Shown: piece by piece, positions 24,450 through 37,600 of the stretch
Numbering within the stretch: position 1 is the stretch's first letter
Layout of the letters: every line of letters begins with the position of its first letter
Notes under the pieces: model-generated
Databases searched by the model: none
Seen by the model: the letters and a program-made list of their open reading frames with translations, nothing else
Told to the model about the DNA's origin: nothing
From: Gnetum montanum
Taxonomy: Eukaryota; Streptophyta; Gnetopsida; Gnetales; Gnetaceae
DNA length: 64,000 nt
Assembly: GCA_015680685.1 (NCBI GenBank)
Contig: MNCI01006802.1
Coordinates: forward strand, 1 to 64,000
Reading direction: 5' to 3'
Translations under genes and position numbers: made by a program

Positions 24450-25809
24450 TCTTTTGGAGCACTTTCCATTAATGTGGCCTTGGTGGCACTCATAGCATCA
24501 TTTCCTCCCACCATTCTCTTGATCTTTCAAAGAACTTGCCATGAGTGTGGTCTTTAGAGGAGTTGCAACATCATCGCCCCGACACTTTCACTAGCTTCAT
24601 AAGCACTTGCAACTAGCATAACATTTGACACATTTATAGCATCTTTGCATCTAACACTTGCAGCATCTTCACATCTAGCATTTGCACTTCCATTTCCTAT
24701 TTTGTGGTTTTCTTGTCTTCTCTAATTTATCACGTAACATGGGATAAGCATAGCAGATAGCATCCCATGTATTACACGTAACACGAGACAAGTGTAGCAG
24801 ATAGTGTCCCATGTCCTACACGAAACACAAGATAAACATAGTAGACAACATCCCATGTCCTACGCATAACATGGAACAAACATAGTAGACAGTGTCCCAT
24901 GTCCTATGTGTAACACGGGACAAGTGTAGCAGACAGCGTTTCGTGTCCTATGCGTAACACGAGATGAGCGTAGCAGCCAACATCCTGTGTCCCGCACATA
25001 ACATGGAACGAGCATAGCAGATAGTTTCCTATGGTCACATCCACCACACTACCATGTGGCACCTAATCCACATTTTGGACCAACCCTATCCCTATAAGTA
25101 CCCATGCACCCTAATGTTTCAAAGGGGGAAAGAAAAAAGAGGAAGAGAGGGAAGGAGAAGACTTCCATTCTTGACCAGTAAGGCAGTTGGCACTTTGGCA
25201 TCTTGGCACTTAGCTCCATGGGTGAATGAGACCCAGAGCATACCACACCAATAGAGAGGCACAAGTACACCACACGCTACACTACAACCACATTGCAACC
25301 TTATGGAACATCACATGGTATACCGTGGCTACCAACACAGTGAGCACCAGACTTCATAGCTTGTCACCATCAAGGCTATGACTGTGCTCCCACTACACCT
25401 ATTGTATACTATGTATACCTGTATGAATTAGCTAGGCTCCCTCTTTTGGGGCAATGCATTGTTGTTCTCAAATTTTTGTACATTTCTTAAGCATTTCTCT
25501 TTGTCATTTAGCGTAACACTTATATTTTCTCACTTTTCATACATATTTGCACATTCATGTCATAGTTCTCAAGCTGGGACATCTTGCTATGCTCTAGCTT
25601 TTCTGGACCTGATGCCCACACGTAACATAGTATAAAATCTTCTCACACATGGTCATTTTAACACCATGTAAGTTCTTGTTTGATCAAAAAAACTATTTAG
25701 GGCACCTCATTTTCGTTTTCTCTAGCACAACCCTCGCACGGATTCAAGGTTAGGTTGTATGCCCATAGACCTCTCGGTGTTCTAGCCACTAATATTTTTA
25801 GACATTACA
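24450..25809 (+). repeat. Tat-A 3' LTR (left boundary unresolved)
   Basis: The right end GGTGTTCTAGCCACTAATA to ATTACA matches the Tat-B LTR end. A TATA-like CTATAAGTAC lies at 25,092-25,101. The TTTAGGGCACCTCA...ACCCTCGCACGGATT block is shared with Tat-B. The expected start TGAAACACC was not found, so the left edge is a guess. Confidence 0.55.
24726..25035 (+). repeat. ~50-bp tandem repeat in the Tat-A LTR
   Basis: Six to seven copies of a unit reading CGTAACACGGGACAAG, TGTAGCAGATAGTGTCCC and ATGTCCTA, with C/T and G/A differences between copies. It lies upstream of the TATA-like site, where Tat-B, C and D carry palindrome arrays. Confidence 0.85.
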
Positions 25810-25976
25810 GGTTCCAAATTGAATATGCTTCCTTAGATTGAATACTTGGGAGTACATTTGATATTTGTCATTGAAAATCCCAACATTGTACTCCATTACC
25901 TGATTTATTCTCATTCCAAGGATCGATACCAATTTTCTGCTTCCTTTATGAGTGTGCTTGGAAATAATTTCAGTTC

Positions 25977-27010
25977 CTATGAGTTGTTCCCAATATTTTG
26001 TAAGGCATATGCATCTTGGAAGGCTTGAAGATGATTTTGTGGATTAGCATCATATCCTCCCTCAAATCGAGAGATGTTGTTCATGTCCAAACTTTTTATT
26101 CTGTTGTCCTTCACATGCTTTGTTGGAATCCTCACAACCTCTACAATGTTTAACATGCCCCAAGTGGCAAGTATAGGTTCATCAAGGCCATGGTGATGAT
26201 GCCTATGATGTTCTCTATTAGTCATTCTTCTTGATGATAGCCCTCTCTGGATTACCCACATCTTCTATCATGACTATCCCGATGGTCCCTTCTATTGTTA
26301 TGGTCCCATCAATCACCTTCATCATGGTTATTCCTTTTGTGGCCATAATCTAAGCTAGATGAAGAAGAAGAAGAAGATGATGAAGGGGAAGAAGGAGGAA
26401 AACTTGCTCCATGCTGATGCCTATCACCCTTCCTTTGATGCTCATGACCACAATCGCAATCATGATCTCCTTTTTTCCCTGTATCTTGACTTGCCTCTCT
26501 AGATCCATTTTTGTCATTGGATCCATTATGACCAAAACTTGGATTATGAATTGTGGATTGTACATTCTAATTAAGGGCTCCCTAAACAAAGTTAAAGAGA
26601 GGAGAATCACTAAAGAAGTGGTTGACTCCATCAAATGGGCCAAGAGGAGGTGGAAAAGTGTTTCACCCCTTGCCCTTCACAAGCTCGTGTTAGTGCTCTA
26701 GTTGATGATCCCTTAATCTTTGTGCTTTAGTGGGATGATAATCCCTTAAGTCGAGATCGCACATATCATATTCTCCATGAAGATGTTGAAGCCCATGTCA
26801 TGTGAGCATTAGCTGGAGCATTGTTGGAATAGATCAATTAGGTGGAAACATAATGTTGCCTTCTATGTCATGCCATTGTAGCAGTTCATCTTAATGCAAG
26901 ATGAAGGTGAAGTCTGGTACATAATCATTGAGATGAGCATATATCACCCAGTATTGCTGAGGCACCTCAACTACCCTAGGCAGAGATGGGCTCCTATGAG
27001 AAGAAGACAT
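25977..27010 (-). pseudogene. Ath-1 gag, decayed
   Basis: Minus strand from the ATG at 27,010 (MSSSHRSPSLPRVVEVPQQ) through a Ser/Arg/His-rich region (SSSSSSSSLDYGHKR and HHRHHHHGLDEP) to ISRFEGGYDANPQNHLQAF at about 26,060, the usual opening of the plant gypsy gag domain. Many stops and frame changes. It lies about 165 nt inside the primer site, as expected for a gag start. Confidence 0.7.
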
Positions 27011-27156
27011 TTAATGTTAATGAACTTATAAGCAGTGTGCAGTTAAGGTTTAATTTAATTATAATAATTTTTGTTTTCATAGGATTTGACTCTTAGGGTT
27101 TGAACAATGATGTTACTAAGTTTCACTTGGTTTAGATAGCACATGTAGAACTACAA

Positions 27157-27175
27157 TCCCCAGAAATGGCACCAA
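27157..27175 (-). promoter_or_regulatory. Primer binding site of Ath-1
   Basis: Minus strand TTGGTGCCATTTCTGGGGA directly inside the LTR end. It resembles the Athila-type site TGGCGCCGTTGCCGGGGA, complementary to Asp tRNA, with a few C-to-T/A changes. Confidence 0.8.
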
Positions 27176-27722
27176 TGATGAATGGTGAGGCACCTCTATG
27201 CCCAACCATATGAATCATAGGCATTCATGTGAAATCTAGTCAAATTCCACAAACTATAATTACTAAGTACACTAAATTTAAATAGTGCATTCATGTTGTT
27301 CATTCATTGTCTTCTGAGTCCCACTTGTGGAATGCAATTGTATAGTTAGTGTTATTATTTTTTGTTTTATCAAATTACTCACCTAGAACAAGAATGAAAG
27401 TAACAATAATTAAATGCTAAATAAACTATGGTCTAATCTAGCCTAACACAAGTAACTATTCCCATTTCCTAGACACATCCTAAAGTTTGTGTAAACACTA
27501 CTGGCTTGTCAAACGCTAATCATTTCTGAGCTACCAAGTGTCACACGTATGTAAATACTGCATAAAATAAAATTAATGTAAATTACATAAAATCACAATA
27601 TATGAATGCATAAGAATGAAAGTATCAAGTGCTATAAGGAATGAATTAAAGAGTTCATCTTTATTGCCAACACAATGGTGTGTTTAGGTATATCAATGCT
27701 TGAATAAATATTTGTTCACACT
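27176..27722 (-). repeat. 5' LTR of Ath-1, cut by Tat-B
   Basis: Aligned with 16,576-17,191 (CCCAACCATA(T/C)GAATCATAGG; CCACTTGTGGAATGCAATTGTAT; GCCAACACAATGGTGTGTTTAGG). Homology stops at 27,722, where the Tat-B LTR begins with TGAAACACC. Confidence 0.85.
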
Positions 27723-29960
27723 TGAAACACCATAAACTTCAGGACTCATGATTCAGCAGTCCCAAAACTTTGGCAAGGGTGTCTGCAAGCATGGTGTCAC
27801 ATTGGACCATGCAAACGACATGGCACCTTGGAAGATCTAAAGCCTACAGTGTTGCTTTCAAGCTTGCCTATCAACCTCTACAACACAGTCAATGTGGCAC
27901 CTAGCCACCAGGCTAAAGAGGTACTAGAGGTAGACCGTATAGTCTAGCAAATTTTCTATTTCCCGGGTTGATAGGCTTGCTACAACTTCTAGCTTGCCTA
28001 GCTTGACACTTGACTCGACTAATAGTCTACCCAGGGACCATGCTAGAAGTTGCCGAAGGGGTTCAAGATGAGTGAACCAATTTGGCAAGTTTTCTAACTA
28101 TGAGACTTGTTAAGCTACGCTATGTTGCACAATGTAGTAGTCCTTGGGAAGATTGATTGGGTACCAAAGATGCAGATTGACAATGACTCAACCTTCCAAT
28201 ACATCTGCCCCACTTCATCCTTGATCCATGAACAACATGACAAAGAAAAAATGTGGCAAATCTCACCAAAATTCCTCTCCATTTGAGTGCTACACTGTGC
28301 TGCGCTACGTAGTGTAGCATAGTGTAGTAGGGTTCTTCTATGGCAATGCTTCCACATAGACTAATTTTGGCAAAGAGAACATGTTTGCCCCTATTCTAAC
28401 CATCAAGCATGCTTGTTTTGCCATCATGCAAAAACATGATCATAATTTTGTGACAAAATGTTTGCAAAGTAAGTCAAGATTCAGGCCAATAGGATGCTAC
28501 GTTGTGATACGCTACGCAATGTAGCATAGTGTAGCAGGGACATAACACATGAAGGTCCCCTGCCAAGTAATTCCTATAGGATGATTGCACTTGGCTACAC
28601 TCCAGGCTCCAAGACTAACTGTCCCACTTCGCTCTTGGGAGCTAAGAAAAGCTTCTTGACAAAGAATTGCAAATCAAATGGGAGTTCATGTCACATTGGT
28701 TGCTATGCTGTGCTACGCTGCACAACGTAGCAGTGTGTAGCAAGGACACAAAGCACCAAAGTATCCTAAGGTTCAACTCAGCAGGTCCCATGACCTTTCA
28801 GCATGAAAGAAAGGGTTGCAGCTGCTTGCCTAACCAAGCCTCAAACAAGTATTCTCAGCTTTCAGATAAGATTTCTTTCAAGACTAACAACTACACTATG
28901 CTACACTATGCAGTGTAGCACAACATAGCATGTGGGTGTTTATGCTACATCGATACACTGGGAAGCGTAAGTAGCGTAACACTTTCTTGAAAGCCTCAAA
29001 ACCTCTTCGGATAGCTCTAGAACTTGTTGGCAATGGTCACTCCCATCTTGGCACTTCTTCAACAGATCAAATCAGCAAGTTTGCTTTGTTTTGCATTCCC
29101 TTGACTATGCCCAAAGTTGTCCCTATGCTTGACCCTGTTCACAAGAGTAAGAAAGATGTAGTCCTAGAGCATAGGCTTCACTTTGCATTCATTATTGTGA
29201 TTTCTTGTAACAAACATGGTAGTTCACTGCACTTTGGAACATGCAGTTTGAACGGTATGGTCACAACGTAGTAGGTCTCACATCCAGCATCACACAGTAG
29301 CATGGCATAGTCACATTTGCACCTTGTGGGACCCAATACATGTGGCATCCAAACCACGTTTGTCTCCCACTGTTGGCTTTATAAATACCTTGGTGAATAA
29401 TGTTCAAAGGGTTGGATTTTTGGGAGCAAGGTTGGCTTTTACATCATTGGCTTTTGGGATCATCTTTCCTGTGGTTGGCTTCTAAGATTGGCATTTTGGC
29501 TCTCTGGCGATTAGCTTTGGCAAGTAGAAGGACCCTGTTAGCAAGTTGTTGATAGTAGTTCAAAGAGTTGTAACCATATTGATTCATTGCAAGTTCTACC
29601 TATCTACACTATCCATCTGTTGTACATCTTCTTCAGTCAAGAAAAGATCAGATCCCTTGATCTTGGGGTGGTGCACCTTCTTACCCAAGCCTGTTTCATT
29701 TTGTTTTGCTATTATCGTATTTTGCATTATTATCCACCATTTTACGCTTGTTGCTCATTGCATAACTTGCACATAGTGTCTTTAAAATGATCATTTACGA
29801 AAGGTTATTGTACACCAATTAAGTCTTTATCTAATTGATCAAACCATTTAGGGCACCACACATTTGTTTACTCTATCACGACCCTTGCACAGATTTTGGG
29901 TTAGGCTATACACCCGGTGACCTCACAGTGTTCTAGCCACTGACATTTTCAGTCGCTACA
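27723..29960 (+). repeat. 5' LTR of Tat-B (2,238 bp)
   Basis: Begins TGAAACACCATAAAC, as Tat-D begins TGAAACACCCCAAAA and Tat-C TGAAACACCACAAAA; ends TCAGTCGCTACA, as Tat-D ends TGGTCGCTACA. TATA box TTTATAAATACC at 29,378-29,389. U3 carries five spaced palindromes. Confidence 0.88.
28114..28930 (+). repeat. Five spaced TACG-type palindromes in the Tat-B U3
   Basis: Imperfect palindromes with GCTACGC and GTAGC arms at 28,114-28,138, 28,289-28,327, 28,494-28,536, 28,701-28,742 and 28,891-28,930, start-to-start 175-207 bp. Each sits in otherwise diverged sequence, so the palindrome is the best kept part of the unit. Confidence 0.85.
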
Positions 29961-29964
29961 ATTT

Positions 29965-29982
29965 TTGGCGCTAGAAGGAGGG
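29965..29982 (+). promoter_or_regulatory. Primer binding site of Tat-B
   Basis: TTGGCGCTAGAAGGAGGG, 4 nt after the LTR. The Tat-C equivalent TTGGCGCTAGAAAGGGGG has the same position and core. The matching tRNA was not determined. Confidence 0.8.
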
Positions 29983-30429
29983 CCCTTTGTGCCCTTTCTA
30001 TGTATCATGGGTAATCTTGCATGCTTTCTGTACACTATTACCTACTAGCATAGATGTGACATCCTTGTGGTTGTTTACGCACCATGTCATGTAGATTGGT
30101 CGCAACAATGGTTCCTCTGGAACCTAATAGGATGAAAGCCTCCAACCACTTACTGTATCATGATTACTTCATTAACTATGCTACACTATCTACATCTTGT
30201 GTAGCTTAGGGAACCCTTCAGTGTAATAGTCCTGCTCAACGTAGCAGGCATAGCAGTGAAGGAAGCTAGTTTTTGACACTCCCCAATGTACCCACTTTCA
30301 GCCACTCTCTCTTTTACAGTTTCCATTTTTACAAAAAAAATGATTTTCACAACCACTGTAGTTCCCACTCCAGACATAGATGTCCCCTACACTATCCAAC
30401 ATGTGACAGGTCCCAAGTGACCACCCAAC

Positions 30430-33400
30430 CTAGTGCTAGCACCATGGTAGTCCCTTAGGCTATAGCACCTATCACCTAAGTGCTTAGCACAAGATGTAGA
30501 GTGATACGATTTCCTATATGTAAAAGTCCAAGCTTATCTACCCTTATATCACCAGGAACTCAAGGATAAACCTAAATTCAAGTTCCTCGACTAGAATGGG
30601 AGGGAACTCATCCCTACTCCTGACGTCACCATCTCATTGATTGAAGCGTATCAATGGTCTTAAACTAGTTGATGTAAGTGAGTGGGTCTAGGGAATAGCA
30701 CACAACATCCCATTATGATGAAGCATTCCAAGATGGGCATGAAGACTTGGACTCCCACTCTGAAGGTGGTGGCCAAGCCTACACCATGGCTATCCCTACC
30801 ACCATTTTCTTTTAGTCAAACTTGCTCTTCTCTTCTGCCTCCTTCATGGTTCCCACAACCCTGCCATAGCCCACACCTTTGTTAGCCAGGGGAAGCCATT
30901 TTATACCTTCAACATACCAGCAAGTGGACCCTTCAACCTCTTTCCTAGTTATCCTCCCTTTCTAATATATTTTGACAATGTATCCAATGTCAATCATGGC
31001 TACACTACCATATGTGCACACTCTGCCCACATCAAAATCACATGTAAGCTTTGTTCCTAGTCCCTCGTCTACACCCATCCCTTCACCAGTAGCAAACTCA
31101 ATCTCAACCATGTGGTGGGCACTAGACACCTCTCTCCCAACTACACAACCATATCAGATGTCACGTTATGTCCACCACCAAGCATACCAAGTCCTATAGG
31201 TGGTGCAACCAAATATAGGGCTGTGGGCCACCCCACCAACTAGGCAAGTAGCCAACCCCATGGTGCCACCAACGGTCGCTACCCTAATAGCACCACCCAC
31301 TAGGTGGTGGACCGCCAGGCAGCACCACTTGCTAGAGTAGCTTCAATAGTGCCGCCCATGGGACAGGCTACTACCCTTACAACACCACCAATGATGGCTG
31401 CTCCTACAACCCCACAACTTTCTACAATATCCCTGGGTCTAGATCAAGCTTTCCAACTCATCCAAACACTAACTTAAGAAATTAAATGGCTTAAAAACAT
31501 TGGTTCTGACACCGTATAGGTCATGGACTTCTACCATGACAACCCTATTAGCCTGGATGTCCCTATGTTTATGTTTTCCCCTAGGGTGCCACTCCCCCAA
31601 TTTACAAAATACAATGGGGAGGGCAATCCCAACGTGAATTTGGTAATGTTTAGATCTGAATCTCTATTCCTGAAACCATGGCCACACACCATCATATATT
31701 TCTTTTTCATGTCTCTGACAGGCAAGGCTCTGGATTGGTACCATGCACTCCTGCTTACCTTCATCTCCACCCTAGAAGAGTTGCTAAGTCAGCTCATGAC
31801 TCGCTTCAAGTACAACCTGAAATCGAAGGTCACACTAGACCACCTCATGAGCATTAAACAGGACCCATTGGAATCTATGCAGAGATTCATACAGTAGTGG
31901 AGCACTACCTTAAATGAGATACGCGAGCCTATTTTTGAGGCCCACTTATTGGCCATTTTTAAGGGAGTAGTAAACAACTTCATTAAGTCTAAGCTCTATT
32001 ACATGGCCCCATGCTCTCTCAACCAAGTCTTCACTCAAACTAAGGGCATTTAGGACATGGCTGAAGCTAGTAAGGACCTAGCCTATGTCACAGACAAAAA
32101 CACACACATGAAGAAAGAAAAAGAGAAGAGTAAGGCTGCAACAACCATGGTGTCCACTGTGGCCAACGAGACCAAGCTCAACAATAGCAATAATGAAAAG
32201 GTGGCCATAGCACCTGCTAATGCCACACCTGGCTCAAGCAACACCGGTCAGCCCTCAACATCAACACTTATGGCACCAACCCAGCCTAGACCCAACTTTG
32301 AGCATAAGGATCGCTGTAAGTATACCCCCTTACCCATTAAGCCTTTGAAACTTCAGAAGCAACTATTAGGAGCTAGGTGTATACAACATAAATGGATTTT
32401 AGAGGAGGAAATCAAACGTTATCAATGGTATTGCAAACTTCTTAGGAACCCCTCCTTGGCTACACCTAATGAGCCACCAGTTCTCAAGAATTTCAAACTA
32501 GAACATTTCTATGACTATCACCAACTATGTGGGCACGATACAAACTACTGCCTAGCACTGAAAGATGACATCCAATGGATGATTGATCAGGGAAAATTGT
32601 TCTTGGATGAAAGTAGTCCTGTCCACCCAAAGAATCAATCAATGCATGTTTACAAAGATCCCCTAAATGCTAACAATGTAGGGTATACCATCAACGTCAT
32701 TAGCATTGACAACAATCCAGAACCACCATAGCAACCATTCGTGGTGCCTCCTCATAATTTAGAAATACCAACAAAAACAACATCACAGCAACCATTTGTC
32801 CTTAAAGTTCCTCATCATACATCCACTCCTACACCCTTTGTACTTAGAGTTGCACTGTCACCCATGCCAACACAATCGGCACCATGCGTCATTAAGGTGC
32901 CAAAACATCCAAGCTCCTCTACCACCCAAGCCAGGCAACAAAAACTGCACCATAACCTCCTCATCAAAAAAAAACATGAGGAGCATTTAGCAGACAAGAT
33001 GGCTAGGGAATATACCGTATTAGGTCCCCCCAAGCCTACCCCCTTGTCCTCAATGCCCATGGCCCTTTCATCATTAACAACTAGTAACACTGCATAGACA
33101 CGATCATCACCCTCCAATCCAAGAAAGCCTAATGCTCATCCAGAAACCACTCCCTCTTGGGAGATTCATCTTCTCAGATAAATAGAGGAGGAAAAGGATA
33201 GTAAACAATAAGATGGTAGGTAGGATCTTCTCAATGTCCTTACACAAGTCAAATAGGCTCTGAAATAGAAAAACATAACTTTGAGCCTATATGACTTGAG
33301 AATGACTTCCACAGTGCACTACAAGGCCATGGTTTGCATGTTAACCTCTATCCCGGTTGATGAAAGCATGACAGCCAAAGAGAAAGCAATCCACGCTGTC

Positions 33401-34045
33401 ATGCTTCCCTCCACGGCCAAAGAGCTGCAGCTGGCATAGTTGACATTCCATGATAAGTCCATTAAGGATGAACCTAAAAAGGGTCAAGTGACAATAGCAC
33501 CCATGTTCATCATAATTCAGGTCGGTCAATATAAGATTCAAAGGTTACATGTTGATGATAGGGTTGCTACCAATGTCATTCCATTTCCCATAGTGGACAA
33601 ATTGGGCTTGGTCAATCAAATCAGGCCTATGACAACTTTGTGCCTAAAATTGTTCAATGAGGCACGCGTAGTGGTTAAGGGAACTATCCACATTAACTTT
33701 GTGGAAGAGATTCCCAGGTTCAACTTGATCTTGGGAAGGTCATGGTTAGCCTAATTAAGGGTTGTCTCTTCACTGATACATCAAGAGATCTACCTACCCT
33801 GCATAGGCAAGGAGGTGGTGATCTATGGTGATGAAGCAACTACCCAAGCCATAAAGAACATTGACATGGAGTAGGGTTTAGAGATGTAATCTCTGAGAAT
33901 GAAGCGTATATTCATACTGAAATCCCTTCTTTGACTAATGAGCCAGCCAAAAATGCCAACTCAGATAAAGAAACTACATGGGCTAAGTTGCCTTTTCAGA
34001 CAGTGGACAACGACATCGAAGAATACCATAACAAATCTTCTTAGC
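30430..34045 (+). pseudogene. Tat-B gag-protease
   Basis: Gag N terminus at about 30,500-30,650 (VKVQAYLPLYHQELKD). DQAFQLIQ and VMDFYHDNPIS at 31,445-31,560. Gag core SLTGKALDWYHALLL at 31,713-31,757. His/Cys motif YDYHQLCGHDTNYC at 32,510-32,550. Protease VDDRVATNVIPFPIVDKLG at 33,552-33,608, where the usual G after DD has become R, and FNLILGRSWLA at 33,720. The C-terminal tail WAKLPFQTVDNDIEEY matches Tat-C. The main blocks from 31,523 to 33,754 are in one frame, separated only by stops, so point mutation was the main form of decay. Confidence 0.88.
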
Positions 34046-34329
34046 CATATGCTTCGCCTAGCCCATGATGGATTACAAAAAAACTGCATAATTAGATATT
34101 ACCTCTAATTCAATTTCATAAAGGCTTGGCTTTAACGTTTGCATCTCCTTCCGTCTTAGTTTTAGCATCATGATCCCTGTTTGCATTATCTCCATTTTTG
34201 GCATTACGATTGTTGTTTACATTATTTTAATTGTTTGCATCATGTTTACTATTTACATTCACATCATGTCTACTATTTACATTATGTCCACCATTTACAT
34301 CATGGTTGCCACCTGCACTCGTTATCTTC

Positions 34330-34545
34330 CGCTTTGGCCTAGGATGGCCTTAAACTAGCACCATGGTCCAAAATGGCCTTAAACTACTACAATGGCCTGG
34401 AATGTCTTTAAACTACCATCGTGGCCCACTAAGGCCTAAAACTGGCAACTCCACTTCCACTTCTTAGAAAATAGACCCAAAAAAATGAAAAAAATCATCA
34501 TTAAGCAATGGACCGAAATGGCCTACAACTAAAAGAAGAGGATCT
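34330..34545 (+). repeat. TTAAACT array of Tat-B
   Basis: GGCCTTAAACTAGCAC, GGCCTTAAACTACTAC, GTCTTTAAACTACCAT, GGCCTAAAACTGGCAA and a decayed unit, about 28 bp apart. Between protease and aORF, as in Tat-C. Confidence 0.85.
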
Positions 34546-34685
34546 CAAGGGGCCCAAAAAGACAAAAAAATAAATATAACACATTAAATTGTTTCACATT
34601 ATATTCTTCATCAAATTTCAGTCCACCAATAATGTTTACAAAAAATTAAATACAAAAACAAAAATAAAAATTTTGCGTTGTGACA

Positions 34686-37600
34686 CTATAAGTCTTTAGC
34701 GCCATTACCATTTCTTGTTCCACTAAGTTCTACATCTTCATTTGGATCCTGCATAAAGTAAAAAATAAAACAATGAATCAAAATTACAACAAAGGCTCTC
34801 ATAAAATCAACTATGACATAATAAAGAGTGACTAACCCGAGATGGCCCCACATCCATTTCAGGGGGTATCCTATTCATGCCAGCCGCAGGACATTGCAGG
34901 ATCTCCTTCTCAGTCAGGTTGGCCTAATTTCCCTCTCCTAGATTAGTGGTTGCTGCAAATTTCCCTTTCTCCATAGCTATCCATCTGGGTAGTCCTAGGG
35001 AAAAGGTGGCAGTGTTGGTCTCTCCGGTAGGTAGGTTCATTTCCCTTTTAGGAGATTCACTAACCGTCACCTATTGCATGAACTTCTCATAGGCCCCGGA
35101 AGCACCAATGATGTCAAGGAATAACTTATGGGTATGCAACTTAATAGAAGCATCTCAATATTATTTATTATAGGTTGCACATTCCATTTTATACATATTC
35201 TTATGGCTCTTTTGTGCCTATCCCCATTTTTATACCTTTGTGCTATAATCTTTCCAATCTTGGTACTTCTAGGCCAGAAGGTCCATCTACATGTGCTATT
35301 CAATAATTACCAGTGGTCTCATTTTTACTTCGCATGACTATCCAATATCTTGCATAGTCAATGATAGTTGTATGTCAACTACCATCATGAGTGTCATGGG
35401 CCAACAGAAATTCATTCCTGGACCAAAGGTCCCCCAACTCAACAGTTAGGTTGGCCTTTTCTTTCTCAAGTTTCTATACCCTCTTCTAGAGGTCTTCATT
35501 CACACGCCTACACTCCCATAAGGAGTGTGTCAGGTACAATGCACATTTACTTATTTCATTGTATATATGATGAGGCACCTTGATTGCCTCTGGAGGGAGT
35601 TTAGGCATAGCATTGACCTCAATGACTTGACAGGGATCCCACTTGAGACAAGAAGTTGCCAATCACACATGGGCAAGTGTTAGTCATAGGGACGTAGCAA
35701 AAATGCAACAATGTAGAGAGCCTAACGTAGCAATTCTAACATACCTATCTCAAGATCAATCTACCTTAGGCGATCGATCATGCCATCAACCACCCCCTCC
35801 ATAGAGGTAAATTTATCGGGGGTCTCGGTCCATGGCTGGAGATGGATCAAGGAAGAAGGGTTAGGAGAATCAACAGTGGTTTCTACTGCATAATAAAACA
35901 TGTTAGCAATGATGGAGAGGACAACAAAAAATTTTATGAAAAATGACAAACGATAGTGCAAAGCTCTTGCCCAGAAAATCCTTAGGGGTGATAGCGGGGG
36001 GATCATGCATCAACACATTATCAAGCAAGCAATCAAACTCACTATCATTAAATTGCATCCCCTCTCCTTCTAGTTGACTTAAAAGTGTGATGGCATCCTC
36101 AACACTCATGTGCCCCTTAGGTACTGAAGCACATTCTACAAAAAGGTCATCGAAAGGAGCCTCTTCCTCTATGGTAAGGGCCTCTTCTTCTACAACTGGG
36201 GCCTCTTCCTCCTCTTCAGTAGGTGTCCTTGCTCTAGGGGTCAAAACCTCTTCCTCTTCTTCTTCTTCTTCTAATAAAACAAGATTGAAATAAGAAGGAT
36301 ACTCTAACATTAAAATAGGCATTAAGCCGTGCTACACTACATAGCGTAGCATAGTGTAGCAAGTGCTACACTAATCATATAGTTAAATACACTTACCAGC
36401 TACGGGTTGCACTCTACAAACTTTAATTCATAGCTTTTTTCCCCTCTCTTTATTCATATAGGAGGGTTCTTCTGTAGGATGAGACTTTTTACGTTGTAGC
36501 TTGGTTTTCACAGTTTTTGCAATGAGTCATGTCCCCCTTAACACATTGTCGATGTTAATGGAAGGTGCCTCTCCCACGATGTCCTAGGCACAAAAGGGCT
36601 ATGCTGCCAAATCCCTTATTATTATTGAAAGTGATTCCCTAATATCTTCTAGGGGGTCTTGGGATCAAGTGGTGTGGAAAACCTAGAAAATCCATGGCTT
36701 AGATATCTTGTTACGATCCTACTATACCCAGGTGCCATTTTCATGGACCACCAGAAATTCCGCGAACCATTGTAGGAAAGCTATGAAGAAGGCATAATGC
36801 ATGTTGAAATGGGAGTCAAGATTCTCATGAAGCTTAACCATTTTAGCATGCAAGCCTTTAGAAAAGTACTTGGCCTAGTTGTAGCAGGTTCCTTCCTCCA
36901 TGACCTCCCTCATTATCCAGGCCTGCTCTACTCAAACAATTTTCCCTTGGGAGAGTAGCTTAGGGAAAGCACAGGCACAGAACACAAGGTAAATTGTTTG
37001 GGCCACTGCTAGCTTGACCTTATGGATGTAAATATCCTTTCGGTCCTTCCTTATCCCTAGCCATTCCTCGATATCCCCCTAATGGTTTGCATCTTTGCTA
37101 GATTTTTCTTCTATAGGGAGACCATTAGAAGGGACACCAAAAAGATCGGCAAATACTTGGTTGTTAATTTTGAACACCACCCACACATTGTGAACTCGTG
37201 TGTGCGGTCAACCTTTGCAGAGAAGGAATTAGCTAGGGAAATCATTTCTGCAATCGGGACACTTGGATTTACTACCAAGAATAAATTCATGAGCCCATCC
37301 TCCTGAATGTTATGGACAAGGGTGGCTGGGAGCCCATTGCAAAGACAACGCTGAGTCTCATCCACCTCCTCATACTTGAAGAAGAGGTTGGTCTCTTCAC
37401 ACTCAGAGGTAATCATTATAACCTCTTGAGATTCGCTCGCTACTGCAACAATTTGTAACCAAAAAAATATTAGCAAATGTAAAAGAAAATCACCACTTGA
37501 GCACGTAAAATCAAATGCATAACTTAACATACCATGTTTAAATGGCATAGAAAATGGTGGAATTTCTACTAGAATGTCTTCAATGATAAGCGGTCAGTGA

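Larger units (their letters stand above)
20930..25809 (+). mobile_element. Tat-A, truncated Tat-lineage gypsy element
   Basis: Contains gag-protease, two TTAAACT-array blocks and a 3' LTR ending CACTAATATTTTTAGACATTACA-like at 25,809, related to the Tat-B LTR end. It lacks the 5' LTR, all pol after protease, and the antisense gene. It sits between Ath-1 integrase and gag. Confidence 0.75.
16576..27722 (-). mobile_element. Ath-1, minus-strand Ty3-gypsy element, fragmented
   Basis: 5' LTR remnant at 27,176-27,722, primer site at 27,157-27,175, gag at 27,010-25,977, integrase at 20,915-19,990, 3' LTR at 17,778-16,576. Protease, RT and RNase H are missing. Tat-A lies between gag and integrase, and Tat-B cuts the 5' LTR. 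Grouping these parts as one element rests on their shared orientation and order. Confidence 0.7.

Noticed and set aside
24726-25035. CRISPR-like spaced repeats.
   Set aside because: Units are contiguous, about 50 bp, degenerate, within a plant LTR; there are no spacers or cas genes.
28115-28918. Open frames of 66-83 codons in the Tat-B LTR.
   Set aside because: They arise from the palindrome repeats, carry no family resemblance and lie in U3.
36087-36293. Ser-rich open frame.
   Set aside because: It is the reverse strand of the Glu-rich aORF exon of Tat-B.
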